NCBI GenBank assembly: GCA_900472175.1
Contig: UCHD01000012.1
Span: 27,532 to 91,531 of the forward strand
Length of the DNA stretch: 64,000 nucleotides
Origin: Hyphomicrobiales bacterium
GTDB lineage: Bacteria; Pseudomonadota; Alphaproteobacteria; Rhizobiales; Rhizobiaceae
Direction: 5' to 3'
Under the pieces are notes generated by a model, which was not told the origin of the DNA, searched no databases, and saw only the letters and a list, made by a program, of their open reading frames with translations. The translations under genes and the position numbers were made by a program. Below are positions 7,877 to 21,123 of the stretch, in pieces. The stretch's first letter is position 1. Every line of letters starts with the position of its first letter.

Positions 7877-8353
7877 ATGCGTCACGTTGATTTTTCCCCC
7901 CTTTACCGTTCCACCGTTGGTTTCGACCGTCTCTTCACCATGCTCGACAGTCTCGGCCAGCCGGACCAGTCGCAGACCTATCCGCCCTACAATATCGAGC
8001 GGACCGGCGAGAGCACCTACCGGATCACCATGGCCGTTGCCGGTTTCGACGAAAGCGAGCTTTCGATCGAAGCCCGCGAGCACACGCTGACCGTCAAGGG
8101 CGAGAAGAGCGAAGAAAAGGCGACTGAGAACCAGTTCCTCTATCGCGGCATTGCCAAGCGCGCCTTCGAGCGCCGCTTCCAGCTGGCTGACCACGTGGAA
8201 ATCCAGTCCGCTTCGCTGAAGAACGGCCTTCTTCACATCGATCTCCTGCGCGAGATCCCGGAAGCTGCCAAGCCGCGCCGCATCGACATCGTTGCCGCCC
8301 AGTCGGCGCCGAAGCAGATCGAAGCAACCCAGGTCAGCGGCAGCACCAACTAA
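7877..8353 (+). CDS. Small heat-shock protein, Hsp20/IbpA family
   Basis: A 158-residue ATP-independent holdase that binds unfolding proteins in the cytoplasm. The N-terminus MRHVDFSPLYRSTVGFDRLF is the class A rhizobial sHsp form; the alpha-crystallin domain runs about 36-130 (YNIERTGESTYRITMAVAGF, then LTVKGEKSE), with the dimer/oligomer motif GLLHIDLLREIPE near 118-130 containing the I-x-L/L-x-I type contact. The start at 7877 with AAGAGGA upstream is fixed by the thermometer hairpin. Expression should be doubly heat-induced, by the RpoH promoter and the ROSE element. A strong terminator follows. Confidence 0.93.
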   Translation: MRHVDFSPLYRSTVGFDRLFTMLDSLGQPDQSQTYPPYNIERTGESTYRITMAVAGFDESELSIEAREHTLTVKGEKSEEKATENQFLYRGIAKRAFERRFQLADHVEIQSASLKNGLLHIDLLREIPEAAKPRRIDIVAAQSAPKQIEATQVSGSTN

Positions 8354-8370
8354 GCTGTTGATGAGAAGAT

Positions 8371-8392
8371 GCAGCGCCTGAGCAGGCGCTGC
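8371..8392. repeat. Perfect 10-bp-arm inverted repeat downstream of hsp20
   Basis: Arms GCAGCGCCTG (8371-8380) and CAGGCGCTGC (8383-8392) are separated by two bases. There is no T-tail; together with the next hairpin it gives a tandem 3' structure. Confidence 0.6.
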
Positions 8393-8403
8393 TGATAATA
8401 GAG

Positions 8404-8440
8404 AGCCGTTTGCAGCTTCGTGTTGCAGACGGCTTTTTTA
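8404..8440 (+). terminator. Rho-independent terminator of hsp20
   Basis: Arms AGCCGTTTGCA and TGCAGACGGCT are followed by six T at about 8434-8439. Confidence 0.85.
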
Positions 8441-8506
8441 TGAAGGAGTCTCGCCGCTGTAATGGCAGCGCGGCGGCGATTTTGCGCTGGAGAAAAAGAG
8501 GGTTTG

Positions 8507-9307
8507 ATGAGCGAGTCGTCCCCCGTGCTGCCCGTTGAGGCACTGCCACCAGAGTGGCTTATTCAGCTGTCGTCCTATCATTTTGAGCGCGACGAGGTTG
8601 GTCAGTCCGCAACTGGCGTTTTCAAGCTGGTCGGGGATGGAAAGCCGGACCTCTTTCTAAAATGCGAGCCGGCTGGCCCGTTCTCTGAATTGCCCGATGA
8701 GGCAACGCGGCTGCAATGGCTGGCGGGAATAGGCATTGCCTGCCCGACTGTGCTTGCGCAGGACATTCATGACGGACGGAACTGGCTGCTGATCAGCGCT
8801 ATGCCGGGCCGGGATCTGTCTGTCGCCGCGATCACGCCGCAACAGTGCATCGAGATATTGGCCACCGCTTTGCAGCTGCTGCACGCCATTGATATCCGGA
8901 CCTGCCCGTTCGACCACAGCCTTTCCAACCGGCTGGCGCTAGCCAAGGCGCGGATGAAGGCTGGCGAGGTTGACGAGGACGACTTTGATGAGGCGCGGCT
9001 TGATCAATCGGCCGAAGACCTCTTCCAGCTTCTTGAAACACAAAAGCCTGACGGCGCCGACCTCGTTGTTACGCATGGCGATGCGTGCCTGCCGAACCTG
9101 CTGGCGCAGGATGGGCGGTTCAGCGGGTTTATCGACTGCGCCCGTCTGGGCGTCGCTGACCGCTATCAGGACCTGGCGCTTGCCTATCGCAGTGTTTGTG
9201 ACGATTTTGGCGAGGCTTGGGGACAAGCCTTCCTTGATCTCTACGGTGTCCCTCAGCCGGATCGCGCCAAGCTCGCTTATTATCAATTGCTGGACGAGTT
9301 TTTCTAA
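8507..9307 (+). CDS. Aminoglycoside 3'-phosphotransferase, APH(3')-II-like
   Basis: A 266-residue kinase-fold protein, close to the 264 of APH(3')-II. The catalytic loop VVTHGDACLPNLL (H190, D192, N197) and GFIDCARLGVADRYQDLAL (Mg-binding D210) are nearly those of the neomycin kinases, and the C-terminus LLDEFF is the same as theirs; K52 in LFLKCE is the ATP-binding lysine. Known for the family: ATP-dependent phosphorylation of the 3'-hydroxyl of kanamycin/neomycin. Whether this copy confers resistance is not shown by sequence. I chose the ATG at 8507 (AAGAGGG upstream) rather than 8462. No transposon or integron parts flank it, so it looks like a resident chromosomal gene. Converges with the symporter gene 12 bases away. 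Confidence 0.88.
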   Translation: MSESSPVLPVEALPPEWLIQLSSYHFERDEVGQSATGVFKLVGDGKPDLFLKCEPAGPFSELPDEATRLQWLAGIGIACPTVLAQDIHDGRNWLLISAMPGRDLSVAAITPQQCIEILATALQLLHAIDIRTCPFDHSLSNRLALAKARMKAGEVDEDDFDEARLDQSAEDLFQLLETQKPDGADLVVTHGDACLPNLLAQDGRFSGFIDCARLGVADRYQDLALAYRSVCDDFGEAWGQAFLDLYGVPQPDRAKLAYYQLLDEFF

Positions 9308-9319
9308 ACTCGGGCGGCT

Positions 9320-10303
9320 TTATTCGGCTGCGGCAACCGCGAGCCGCCGTGAGTGTTCGGCATATTTCTGGGCAATCACCGCGCAGGCCATCAGCTGGAT
9401 CTGGTGGAAGAGCATCAAGGGCAGGACGATGCTGCCGATGCCTTGGCCTGCGAAGATGACGTTGGCCATCGGCACGCCGCTGGCAAGGCTCTTTTTCGAA
9501 CCGCAGAAGGTGATGGCGATCTCGTCTTCCCGCGAAAAGCCGAGCAGGCGGCTGCCATACATCGTAACGATCAGCACGATGGCCAGAAGCAGGATGTCAA
9601 GAACGATGACGACGGCGATGTCGCGGACGGAGAATGTGCTCCAGATATGTTCCGTCACCGCCTCGCTGAAGGCGAGATAGACGACCATCAGGATCGAGCC
9701 ACGATCAACCGGCATCAGCAGCGTTTTGCGGGCGCGGATGAAATTGCCGATCCACGGCTGCAGGATCTGGCCGAGAATGAACGGCGCGAGCAGTTGCAGC
9801 AGGATTTGCTCTAGCGCATCAAACGAGAAACCTCCCTGGCCGCCGGATGCGAACAGCAGGCCGACGAGCAGCGGCGTCAGGAACATGCCGAAAATGTTGG
9901 AGGCGGACGCAGCGCAGATGGCTGCGGGCACGTTGCCGCCCGCCATCGAGGTAAACGCGATCGACGATTGCACGGTCGAGGGCAGGACGCAAAGGAAGAG
10001 GATGCCGGTGTAAAGGGCAGGAGGCAGAACGCTTTCCGGCAGGAAGCCGATGGCCAGACCGAGCAGCGGGAAAAGCACGAAGGTTGAGGCCAAAATCACG
10101 AGATGAAGCCGCCAATGCAGCACACCTGCCACCACGACATCGCGCGACAGCCGCGCGCCATGCAGGAAGAACAACAGGCCGATGGCGATTTTCGTCGCCA
10201 GGCCAAACCACTCTGCCGGTTCGCCGGAAATGGGCAAGAGCGATGCAAGGATGACCGTAAAGACGAGCAGGATGGTGAAAGTATCGGGCAGGAAGCGGCG
10301 CAT
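9320..10303 (-). CDS. Bile acid:sodium symporter family protein (YfeH-like)
   Basis: About 327 residues with some ten hydrophobic segments filling nearly the whole chain, an inner-membrane carrier of the SBF-like (BASS superfamily) group. Signature stretches are FFLHGARLSRDVV (about 45-58), CVLPSTVQSSIAFTSMAGGN (the family's conserved unwound-helix region) and FCGSKKSLASGVPMA in the C-terminal half. E. coli YfeH is the nearest named relative; its substrate is unknown. The start is ambiguous: ATG at 10303 (MRRFLPDTFT) fits the homologs best; ATG 10321 is possible. It is divergent from a LysR regulator 97 bases away, the usual arrangement for a regulator and its target. Confidence 0.85.
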   Translation of the reverse strand: MRRFLPDTFTILLVFTVILASLLPISGEPAEWFGLATKIAIGLLFFLHGARLSRDVVVAGVLHWRLHLVILASTFVLFPLLGLAIGFLPESVLPPALYTGILFLCVLPSTVQSSIAFTSMAGGNVPAAICAASASNIFGMFLTPLLVGLLFASGGQGGFSFDALEQILLQLLAPFILGQILQPWIGNFIRARKTLLMPVDRGSILMVVYLAFSEAVTEHIWSTFSVRDIAVVIVLDILLLAIVLIVTMYGSRLLGFSREDEIAITFCGSKKSLASGVPMANVIFAGQGIGSIVLPLMLFHQIQLMACAVIAQKYAEHSRRLAVAAAE

Positions 10304-10339
10304 ATTGATCGTCCAGGTCATCGGAAAGCAGATGGCGGC

Positions 10340-10356
10340 ATCATTGTCATTATGAT
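10340..10356. promoter_or_regulatory. Candidate LysR-type operator
   Basis: ATCAT-N7-ATGAT (10340-10356), a T-N11-A dyad of the LysR type, lies midway between the divergent symporter and LysR genes. Position and form only; no binding data. Confidence 0.4.
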
Positions 10357-10399
10357 ATCGAATGCAAGAAATAACGATTATCACATTTCAGGATGATCA

Positions 10400-11278
10400 A
10401 TGCTTGATCTGGTGCAGCTTCGTAGTTTTCTCGCGGTCGAGCAGATGGCGAGTTTTACGCTTGCGGCCGAGCGGCTGGGGCTCGGGCAATCGACGGTCAG
10501 CCAGCATATCCGCCGTCTGGAAGCCGATCTTGGCCGCAAGCTGGTCGAGCGCGATACGCATCGGGTGTCGCTGACGGCGGATGGTGAAGCGCTGCTGGGT
10601 CCGGCGCGGGCCATGCTGTCGCTCGACGGGCAGGTGAAATCGCTGTTTGCCGAGCGCAGCCTGCATGGGCGATTGCATCTCGGCGTATCCGAAGATTTCG
10701 TCATGAGCCGCCTTCCGGCGGTGCTCGAGGATTTTTCCCGGGCGCATGCTTCGGTTGATCTCGAGCTGACCGTGGCTCTGAGCGGTACGCTCTATCAGAT
10801 GCAGGATGAGGGCGCGCTCGATCTTGTGCTGGCGAAGCGGAGGATCGGCGATGCGCGCGGCCAGCTGGTTTACCGCGAGCCGCTGGTCTGGCTGGCGCGT
10901 GATCCCGACCGGGTGATGCGCGGCGATGTGCTGCCGCTGATCGCCTTTCCACCGCCGAGCATTACCCGCAGCGTGGCGCTGGAAGCGCTGGAAAAGGCGG
11001 GCGTGCCGTGGCGGATCGTCTGCACCTGCGGCAGTCTCAGCGGTCTGACGGCTGCGGCGCGCGCGGGCATGGGGGTTCTTGTGCAGCCGCGTAGCATGGC
11101 ACCGGCCGGATTGCGGGAAATCACCTCAGACAGGCTGCCGCGGCTTGAGGATGTGGAATTCGTGCTGGTGGCGCGGCGGGGCGCGGACAGGGCGCTGGTG
11201 GAGGCCCTGTCCGGCGAGATCCTGACCACGGTCGGCGGCCCGCAGGCCGCGGCCGGGACGGGTAAATCGGCGCTCTGA
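10400..11278 (+). CDS. LysR-family transcriptional regulator
   Basis: A 292-residue regulator: winged HTH at about 1-60 (LRSFLAVEQMASFTLAAERL then STVSQHIRRLEADLG), linker helix, and a periplasmic-binding-protein-like effector domain from about 90. It probably controls the divergent symporter gene and itself through the shared 96-base region. The effector is unknown. The last 20 residues are a Gly/Ala-rich tail. Its stop codon is immediately followed by the end of the convergent threonine aldolase gene (11279). Confidence 0.9.
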   Translation: MLDLVQLRSFLAVEQMASFTLAAERLGLGQSTVSQHIRRLEADLGRKLVERDTHRVSLTADGEALLGPARAMLSLDGQVKSLFAERSLHGRLHLGVSEDFVMSRLPAVLEDFSRAHASVDLELTVALSGTLYQMQDEGALDLVLAKRRIGDARGQLVYREPLVWLARDPDRVMRGDVLPLIAFPPPSITRSVALEALEKAGVPWRIVCTCGSLSGLTAAARAGMGVLVQPRSMAPAGLREITSDRLPRLEDVEFVLVARRGADRALVEALSGEILTTVGGPQAAAGTGKSAL

Positions 11279-12325
11279 TCAGAGGGCTTTCAGGAACTGA
11301 TCGACATTGTCCGGTGTGGTCGCAAAGCTGGTGACCAGGCGGTAGAGGCCTTCGTCTTCCGAAACGGAGTCCGCCAGCGTGTGTGGCACCGGCCAGTCGT
11401 AAAAGACAGCGCCGTCTGCCTGGAGCTTTGCCGCAACCTCCTTTTTCAGGACGACGAAAAGTTCGTTCGAGCCGGTCGGCCAGGCAAGATGAGCGCTGTT
11501 CGACCGTTCAATGCCTGCGGCAAGCCGGTCCGCCATGCTGTTGGCATGGCGGGCGAGATCGAGCCAAAGATCACCTTCGAGATAGGCATCGAATTGGGCG
11601 GCGATGAAGCGCGATTTCGAGAAAAGCTGGGCGGAGCGCTTGCGCAGATAGCCCATTTCCTCGGCCTTCGACGTATCGAACAGGATCAGCGCCTCGGCGC
11701 ACCAGCAACCGTTTTTGGTGCCGCCGAAGGAGAGCAGGTCGACGCCGCGTTTCCAGGTCATTTCGGCCGGTGTTGTGCCGAGTGTCACAAGCGCATTGGC
11801 GAAGCGGGCACCATCCATATGCAAGGGGAGCTTTGCAGACTTGGCAATGGCGGCGATCGCATCGATTTCGTCAAGGGTATAGGCGGTCCCAGCTTCGGTC
11901 GCCTGCGTCATGGTGATGGCCATCGGCTGGCCGCCATGCACGCCGCCGCCGCGGGTGCGCTGGATTTCCTTCTCCAGCCGGGCCGGGTCCATCTTGCCCA
12001 TTGGCCCATCGACCGGGGCGAGCTTGGCGCCGTGCGAGAAGAATTCCGGCGCGCCGCATTCGTCGGCGTTCACATGCGCTTCACGGTGGCAGAGCACGTG
12101 GCCGCCCGGGCGGTTGGTGCTGGCCAATGCCAGTGAATTGGCAGCTGTTCCGGTCGCGACGAAGAATACGGCGACATCGCGCTCGAACACGTCTGAAAGC
12201 GCTTTCTCGACCTTCTTGTCCAGCTCACTGTTGCCATAGGCGGGTGCAAAGCCACCGGCCGCCTTGACGAGGCTTTCGGCAATCACGGGATGGGCGCCGG
12301 CCCAGTTGTCGGAAGAGAAAATCAT
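11279..12325 (-). CDS. Low-specificity L-threonine aldolase family protein
   Basis: A 348-residue PLP fold-type I enzyme of the beta-eliminating lyase/threonine aldolase family, cleaving L-threonine or L-allo-threonine to glycine and acetaldehyde. Motifs: FSSDNWAGAHP at the N-terminus, FAPAYGNSELD (about 26-36), ATGTAANSLA, the cofactor-contacting HMDGARFANA, and the Schiff-base lysine in SFGGTKNGCW (about 200-210). Length is typical. Monocistronic; its end abuts the LysR gene end. The preference for threonine epimers cannot be read from the sequence. Confidence 0.9.
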   Translation of the reverse strand: MIFSSDNWAGAHPVIAESLVKAAGGFAPAYGNSELDKKVEKALSDVFERDVAVFFVATGTAANSLALASTNRPGGHVLCHREAHVNADECGAPEFFSHGAKLAPVDGPMGKMDPARLEKEIQRTRGGGVHGGQPMAITMTQATEAGTAYTLDEIDAIAAIAKSAKLPLHMDGARFANALVTLGTTPAEMTWKRGVDLLSFGGTKNGCWCAEALILFDTSKAEEMGYLRKRSAQLFSKSRFIAAQFDAYLEGDLWLDLARHANSMADRLAAGIERSNSAHLAWPTGSNELFVVLKKEVAAKLQADGAVFYDWPVPHTLADSVSEDEGLYRLVTSFATTPDNVDQFLKAL

Positions 12326-12889
12326 GATGCGATCCTGCTATTTCAGGGGAAATGCCCCGAATTGATTGGTCCGGAGTGACCATAAGGATGCTGCGGCGGC
12401 AATCAATCCGGTCGAAGCGAGATAGGGACAATATCAGACCAGTTTGAAACCAAATTGAAGAAAATGAGGAGTTGTCGAAAGAAAATTACAAAAATGCGAA
12501 ATTAACCGCAATGTTCGGCAAAATCGGCCTGAATATTTTGCATTAGTGGTCTTGCGGAGGAGGGTGCTTTCTGGCATAGAGCCTATGAAATAGGACAGTA
12601 TGCCTGTCCTATTTCGGTCTCAAGACCGGAAGGATGCCGGAAAGCCCGCCTGATGCGGTTGCCGGCTGACGATTGTAGACCGCGCCGGACGCTCTGTTGT
12701 CCGGGCCGGCGGGACAGTCTGGATGGTCGTGAGCACTCTGTGCCTGATGCCATCAATGGTTCATTTGCGACCGCATCAGGATCATGCAACGATAATGCCG
12801 GTGCCGGCCTCAACGGGACTCTTCCCCGCAAAAGCCTGCCTGGACTGCGGAAATATCCGGCCTTAGCCGGGTTAACAGGAGGGAAGACG
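12326..12889. other. Intergenic region upstream of gltB and of the aldolase
   Basis: A 564-base region with the divergent starts. The part at 12460-12550 is AT-rich and the likely promoter zone. An open frame continues upstream of gltB to 12653, but it lacks a ribosome site and matches no gltB start. The notable element is the dyad at 12587-12615. Confidence 0.5.
12587..12615. promoter_or_regulatory. Perfect 12-bp-arm inverted repeat in the gltB upstream region
   Basis: Arms GAAATAGGACAG (12587-12598) and CTGTCCTATTTC (12604-12615) flank a 5-base centre. It lies 275 bases before the gltB start. There is no T-run, so an operator or leader hairpin is more likely than a terminator. Confidence 0.55.
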
Positions 12890-17611
<4,722 letters not shown>

Positions 17612-17715
17612 CCGCCGATCTGTGACAACGCACCCCGGTTGCCGAAAGGCGCGGGGGTGCATCTGGCGCGCTCACAGCGAGCGTCTACTCGGATTAGAGA
17701 TATCAGGAATTCACG

Positions 17716-19170
17716 ATGGGCAAGGTTACAGGCTTCATGGAAATCGACCGGCAGCTGGCGAAGTACCAGCCGGCGTCGGATCGCATCCGGCATTTCCGCG
17801 AATTCACAATCCCGATGTCGGAACCCGAAGTGCAGAAACAGGCGGCGCGCTGCATGGACTGTGGCATCCCCTATTGCCACGGCCCGACCGGCTGCCCGGT
17901 GCACAACCAGATCCCCGACTGGAACGATCTGGTCTATACCGGCAACTGGGACGAGGCGATCCGCAACCTGCACTCGACCAACAATTTCCCGGAATTCACC
18001 GGCCGCATCTGCCCGGCACCCTGCGAGGAAGCCTGCACGCTCAACCTTGAAGACGCGCCGGTGGCGATCAAGACCGTCGAGCAGGCGATTGCCGACAAAG
18101 CCTATGAAATGGGCTATATCGTGCCGCAGCCGGCTTTTACCAAGACCGGCAAGAAGGTGGCGATCATCGGTTCGGGGCCAGCCGGCATGGCAGCGGCACA
18201 GCAGCTGGCCCGCGCGGGGCACGAGGTTCATGTCTATGAGCGCGAGAGCAAGCCCGGCGGTCTGCTGCGCTACGGCATCCCGGACTTCAAGATGGAGAAG
18301 AACTTCATCGACCGGCGTGTCGACCAGATGCGCGGCGAAGGCGTGACGTTCCATTGCGGCGTCAACGTTGGTGTCGACCGCACCGTCGACAGCCTGATCG
18401 CGGAACATGATGCCGTCCTTTATTGCGGTGGCGCGGAAACCCCGCGCGATGCCGGTATTCCCGGTGTCGAACTGACCGGCGTGCATGACGCGATGCCCTA
18501 TCTCGTCCAGCAGAACCGCCGCGTCGGCCGCGAAAACATCGACAGCGTTGGCTGGCCGTCGAACCCGATCCTGGCCGGTGCGAAGCACATCGTCGTTGTC
18601 GGCGGTGGCGATACCGCGTCCGACTGTGTCGGCACCGCATTCCGCCAGGGCGCCGTCAAGGTCACCCAGCTCGACATCCGCCCGCAGCCGCCGGAAAAGG
18701 AAGACAAGCTTGCCGTCTGGCCGTTCTGGGCGACCAAGATGCGCACCTCGTCATCGCAGGCCGAAGGTGCCGTACGCGAGTTTCAGGTCGCAACGTTGGA
18801 ATTCGTTGGCGAAGACGGCGTGCTGACCGGCGTCAAGTGCTGTCAGGTCGATGAGCGCCGCAAGCCGATTGCCGGTACTGAATTCGTCATCAAGGCCGAT
18901 CTCGCCTTCATCGCCATCGGCTTCAGCGGCCCGGGCACCACCAGCGTATTGCAGGATCTTGGCGACAAGCTGGCCATTGGCAAGGACAAGCGTGGCGGTT
19001 CCTTCGTCACCGCAAACGACAAGGACTACCGGACCTCGGTCGATAAGGTCTGGGCCGCCGGCGATGTGCGTCGTGGCCAGTCGCTGGTCGTCTGGGCAAT
19101 CCGCGAAGGCCGCCAGGCGGCTCGGGCGATCGATGAAGCCCTGATGGGCTCAACGGTCCTGCCGCGCTAA
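17716..19170 (+). CDS. gltD: Glutamate synthase (NADPH) small subunit
   Basis: A 484-residue flavoprotein that passes electrons from NADPH through FAD and two 4Fe-4S clusters to GltB. N-terminal cluster cysteines are in [19 protein letters not shown] (about 46-63) and [10 protein letters not shown] (about 96-105). The FAD-binding [10 protein letters not shown] lies near 153-162, and the NADPH-binding GGGDTASDC near 296-304; the C-terminal [16 protein letters not shown] closes the FAD site. Length matches the family. It forms the gltBD operon with the gene upstream and is followed by a hairpin. Confidence 0.97.
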   Translation: MGKVTGFMEIDRQLAKYQPASDRIRHFREFTIPMSEPEVQKQAARCMDCGIPYCHGPTGCPVHNQIPDWNDLVYTGNWDEAIRNLHSTNNFPEFTGRICPAPCEEACTLNLEDAPVAIKTVEQAIADKAYEMGYIVPQPAFTKTGKKVAIIGSGPAGMAAAQQLARAGHEVHVYERESKPGGLLRYGIPDFKMEKNFIDRRVDQMRGEGVTFHCGVNVGVDRTVDSLIAEHDAVLYCGGAETPRDAGIPGVELTGVHDAMPYLVQQNRRVGRENIDSVGWPSNPILAGAKHIVVVGGGDTASDCVGTAFRQGAVKVTQLDIRPQPPEKEDKLAVWPFWATKMRTSSSQAEGAVREFQVATLEFVGEDGVLTGVKCCQVDERRKPIAGTEFVIKADLAFIAIGFSGPGTTSVLQDLGDKLAIGKDKRGGSFVTANDKDYRTSVDKVWAAGDVRRGQSLVVWAIREGRQAARAIDEALMGSTVLPR

Positions 19171-19203
19171 AATACCAGCCCAGTCCGGGCACAATCGACT
19201 TGG

Positions 19204-19236
19204 AAACGCCGCGTGCCGTCTGGTGCGCGGCGTTTG
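19204..19236 (+). terminator. Hairpin terminating gltBD
   Basis: AAACGCCGCG (19204-19213) pairs with CGCGGCGTTT (19226-19235). The T-run is short, so termination may be partial. Confidence 0.6.
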
Positions 19237-19384
19237 CCGTTCTGCGTTTGCTGGAAATTGGGCTCAATGATGGCCGCGGGGACCGATGCAACATTAACTT
19301 GCTGCAATGAAACGGTAATAAACCTTTAATTTGTAAATATTCGCAGTGACTATAATATTCATCTCAAGCGTAGTTCCTGGGAAT

Positions 19385-19407
19385 TCAGTATTTTCCGCCA
19401 ATACTGA
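19385..19407. promoter_or_regulatory. Inverted repeat upstream of the Do-like protease
   Basis: TCAGTATT (19385-19392), 7-base spacer, AATACTGA (19400-19407): perfect 8-bp arms, 114 bases before the protease start. Possible operator. Confidence 0.45.
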
Positions 19408-19460
19408 CGGTCTTCTGAAGTTTCTTCTTGAAAAGAACGCTGCCGATCACCCGACGCCGC

Positions 19461-19478
19461 GTTCCCGTGACTGGGAAC
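19461..19478. promoter_or_regulatory. Second inverted repeat upstream of the Do-like protease
   Basis: GTTCCC (19461-19466) and GGGAAC (19473-19478) form a 6-bp dyad 43 bases before the start codon. Confidence 0.35.
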
Positions 19479-19520
19479 CATGACGCCGCACCCCAACGAG
19501 TTCGTAAGGGACCCTTTGTC

Positions 19521-21020
19521 ATGTCTAACATTCTCCTGACTCACCGTGCCGCAGCGCTGGTCGGAGCCGCCTTCTTGGTCGGCGCGGCGGCGTTGCCCTT
19601 CACCATCCATTCAACAACTGCAATGGCAGCGTCAGCATCTGCCATCGCGCCGCTCGCCACCAACGGATCTTTCGCGGATGTCGTTTCTGTCGACAAGCCG
19701 GCGGTCGTGACCATTACCACGACGATGAAGGCAACCGACGTGAGCGATAGCGGCAGTAATTCGCCGATGGACGAGCAGTTCCGCCAGTTCTTCGAGCAGC
19801 AGGGCATTCCGATGCCCAAGCAGGCCCCGCAGCACCAGCAAGGTGAACGCGCAATGGCCCTCGGCTCCGGCTTCATCGTCAGCAGCGACGGTATCATCGT
19901 CACCAACAATCATGTCATCGACAACGCTATCGACATCAAGGTAACGCTGGATGACGGAACGGAACTGCCCGCTAAGCTTGTCGGCGCGGATCCGAAGTCC
20001 GATCTCGCCGTGCTGAAGATCACCGCCGGTAAGCCGCTTGCCACACTCGCCTGGGGCGATTCTGATGCGCTGAAGCTGGGCGACCAGATATTGGCGATCG
20101 GCAATCCGTTTGGCATCGGTACGACGGTGACGGCCGGTATCGTTTCGGCCCGGGGCCGCGATCTGCACAGCGGCCCCTATGATGACTTCATCCAGATCGA
20201 TGCACCAATTAACCACGGCAATTCCGGTGGTCCGCTTGTCGATCACTCCGGCAATGTCGTTGGCATCAACACCGCGATCTACTCGCCAAATGGCGGTAGT
20301 GTCGGTGTCGGTTTCGCCATCCCCTCCGATCAGGCGCAAAAGATCGTCGTCAAGCTCGAAAAGAGCGGATCGATCGATCACGGTTATCTCGGCGTGCAGA
20401 TCCAGCCAGTAACGGCAGATGTTGCCGACGCCGTTGGCCTGACCAAGGCTGAAGGCGCTCTGGTGGCCGCCGTCAACGCGGGTACCCCTGCAGCACAGGC
20501 GGGGCTGAAGACGGGCGATATCGTCATGACGGTCGGCAACGAGGCCGTGAAGTCGCCACACGATCTGTCGCGGCTGGTAGCCGATCTGTCGCCGGGGGCC
20601 AAGGAAGCCATGACCGTCTGGCGTGATGGCAAGACCGTGGACCTCAGCGTCACCGTCGGTGGCAATGATGGCGACCAGAAGCAGGCTTCAGCCGCCAAGG
20701 ACGACAGCAAGGTGCAGACCGGGCCGAGCATCGGCGTGGCGCTTGCCGACTTGACGCCAGACATCCGCCAGCAATTGAACGTGCCTGACAATGTGACCGG
20801 CGCCGTCGTTGCCAAGGTCAACCCGGACAAGCCGGCTGCCGCGGCCGGTATCCAGGCAGGCGATGTCATCGTTTCAGTCAACGACAAGGCTGTCGTGAGT
20901 GCCGGTGACGTCAAGACAGCGATCGCCAATGCGGTGAAGACCGGACGCAAGTCGGTGCTGCTGCTCATCGAGCGCGGTGATCAGAAGACCTTTATCGCCG
21001 TGCCGTTCGCGGCAGCCTAA
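19521..21020 (+). CDS. Periplasmic Do/HtrA (DegP-like) serine protease
   Basis: A 499-residue envelope quality-control protease. A signal peptide occupies about 1-37 (hydrophobic ALVGAAFLVGAAALPF, cleavage near AMAAS). Catalytic triad: H131 (TNNHVID), D161 (SDLAVLK) and S235 (GNSGGPLV). Two PDZ domains follow, about 285-375 (GYLGVQIQPVTADVADAVGL) and 410-499 (GVALADLTPDIRQQLNVPDN). The Q-rich loop before the protease domain (about 80-108) resembles the LA loop. I chose the ATG at 19521, because it begins the signal peptide; the frame stays open to 19428. It should degrade or refold misfolded periplasmic proteins. Two dyads upstream hint at stress regulation. Confidence 0.93.
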   Translation: MSNILLTHRAAALVGAAFLVGAAALPFTIHSTTAMAASASAIAPLATNGSFADVVSVDKPAVVTITTTMKATDVSDSGSNSPMDEQFRQFFEQQGIPMPKQAPQHQQGERAMALGSGFIVSSDGIIVTNNHVIDNAIDIKVTLDDGTELPAKLVGADPKSDLAVLKITAGKPLATLAWGDSDALKLGDQILAIGNPFGIGTTVTAGIVSARGRDLHSGPYDDFIQIDAPINHGNSGGPLVDHSGNVVGINTAIYSPNGGSVGVGFAIPSDQAQKIVVKLEKSGSIDHGYLGVQIQPVTADVADAVGLTKAEGALVAAVNAGTPAAQAGLKTGDIVMTVGNEAVKSPHDLSRLVADLSPGAKEAMTVWRDGKTVDLSVTVGGNDGDQKQASAAKDDSKVQTGPSIGVALADLTPDIRQQLNVPDNVTGAVVAKVNPDKPAAAAGIQAGDVIVSVNDKAVVSAGDVKTAIANAVKTGRKSVLLLIERGDQKTFIAVPFAAA

Positions 21021-21061
21021 CTTCGGTTGGCAGCTTTGTTCGCAAGATGAAGCTGCGGCTG

Positions 21062-21097
21062 AAGCCCCGTCCTCCTGGCGGAAGGAGGGCGGGGTTT
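21062..21097. terminator. Hairpin between convergent genes
   Basis: CCCCG-T-CCTCC and GGAGG-G-CGGGG arms around a short loop, between the ends of the protease (21020) and the DUF459 gene (21124). Only short T/A flanks, so likely a weak bidirectional terminator. Confidence 0.5.
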
Positions 21098-21123
21098 CCG
21101 TGTTTATTGAAGGGCACTTGGTA

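Larger units (their letters stand above)
19171..19520. other. Intergenic region between gltD and the Do-like protease
   Basis: Contains the gltD terminator, an AT-rich stretch at about 19290-19370, and two dyads (19385-19407 and 19461-19478) before the protease start. No gene seen. Confidence 0.5.

Noticed and set aside
12653..12889. N-terminal extension of gltB
   Set aside because: The ATG at 12890 has AGGAGGG upstream and leaves the expected propeptide before the catalytic Cys; the extension is not GltB-like.
19461..19500. GGAAC element as a general-stress (EcfG) promoter for the protease
   Set aside because: No CGTT-like -10 at the required 16-18 base distance on either strand.
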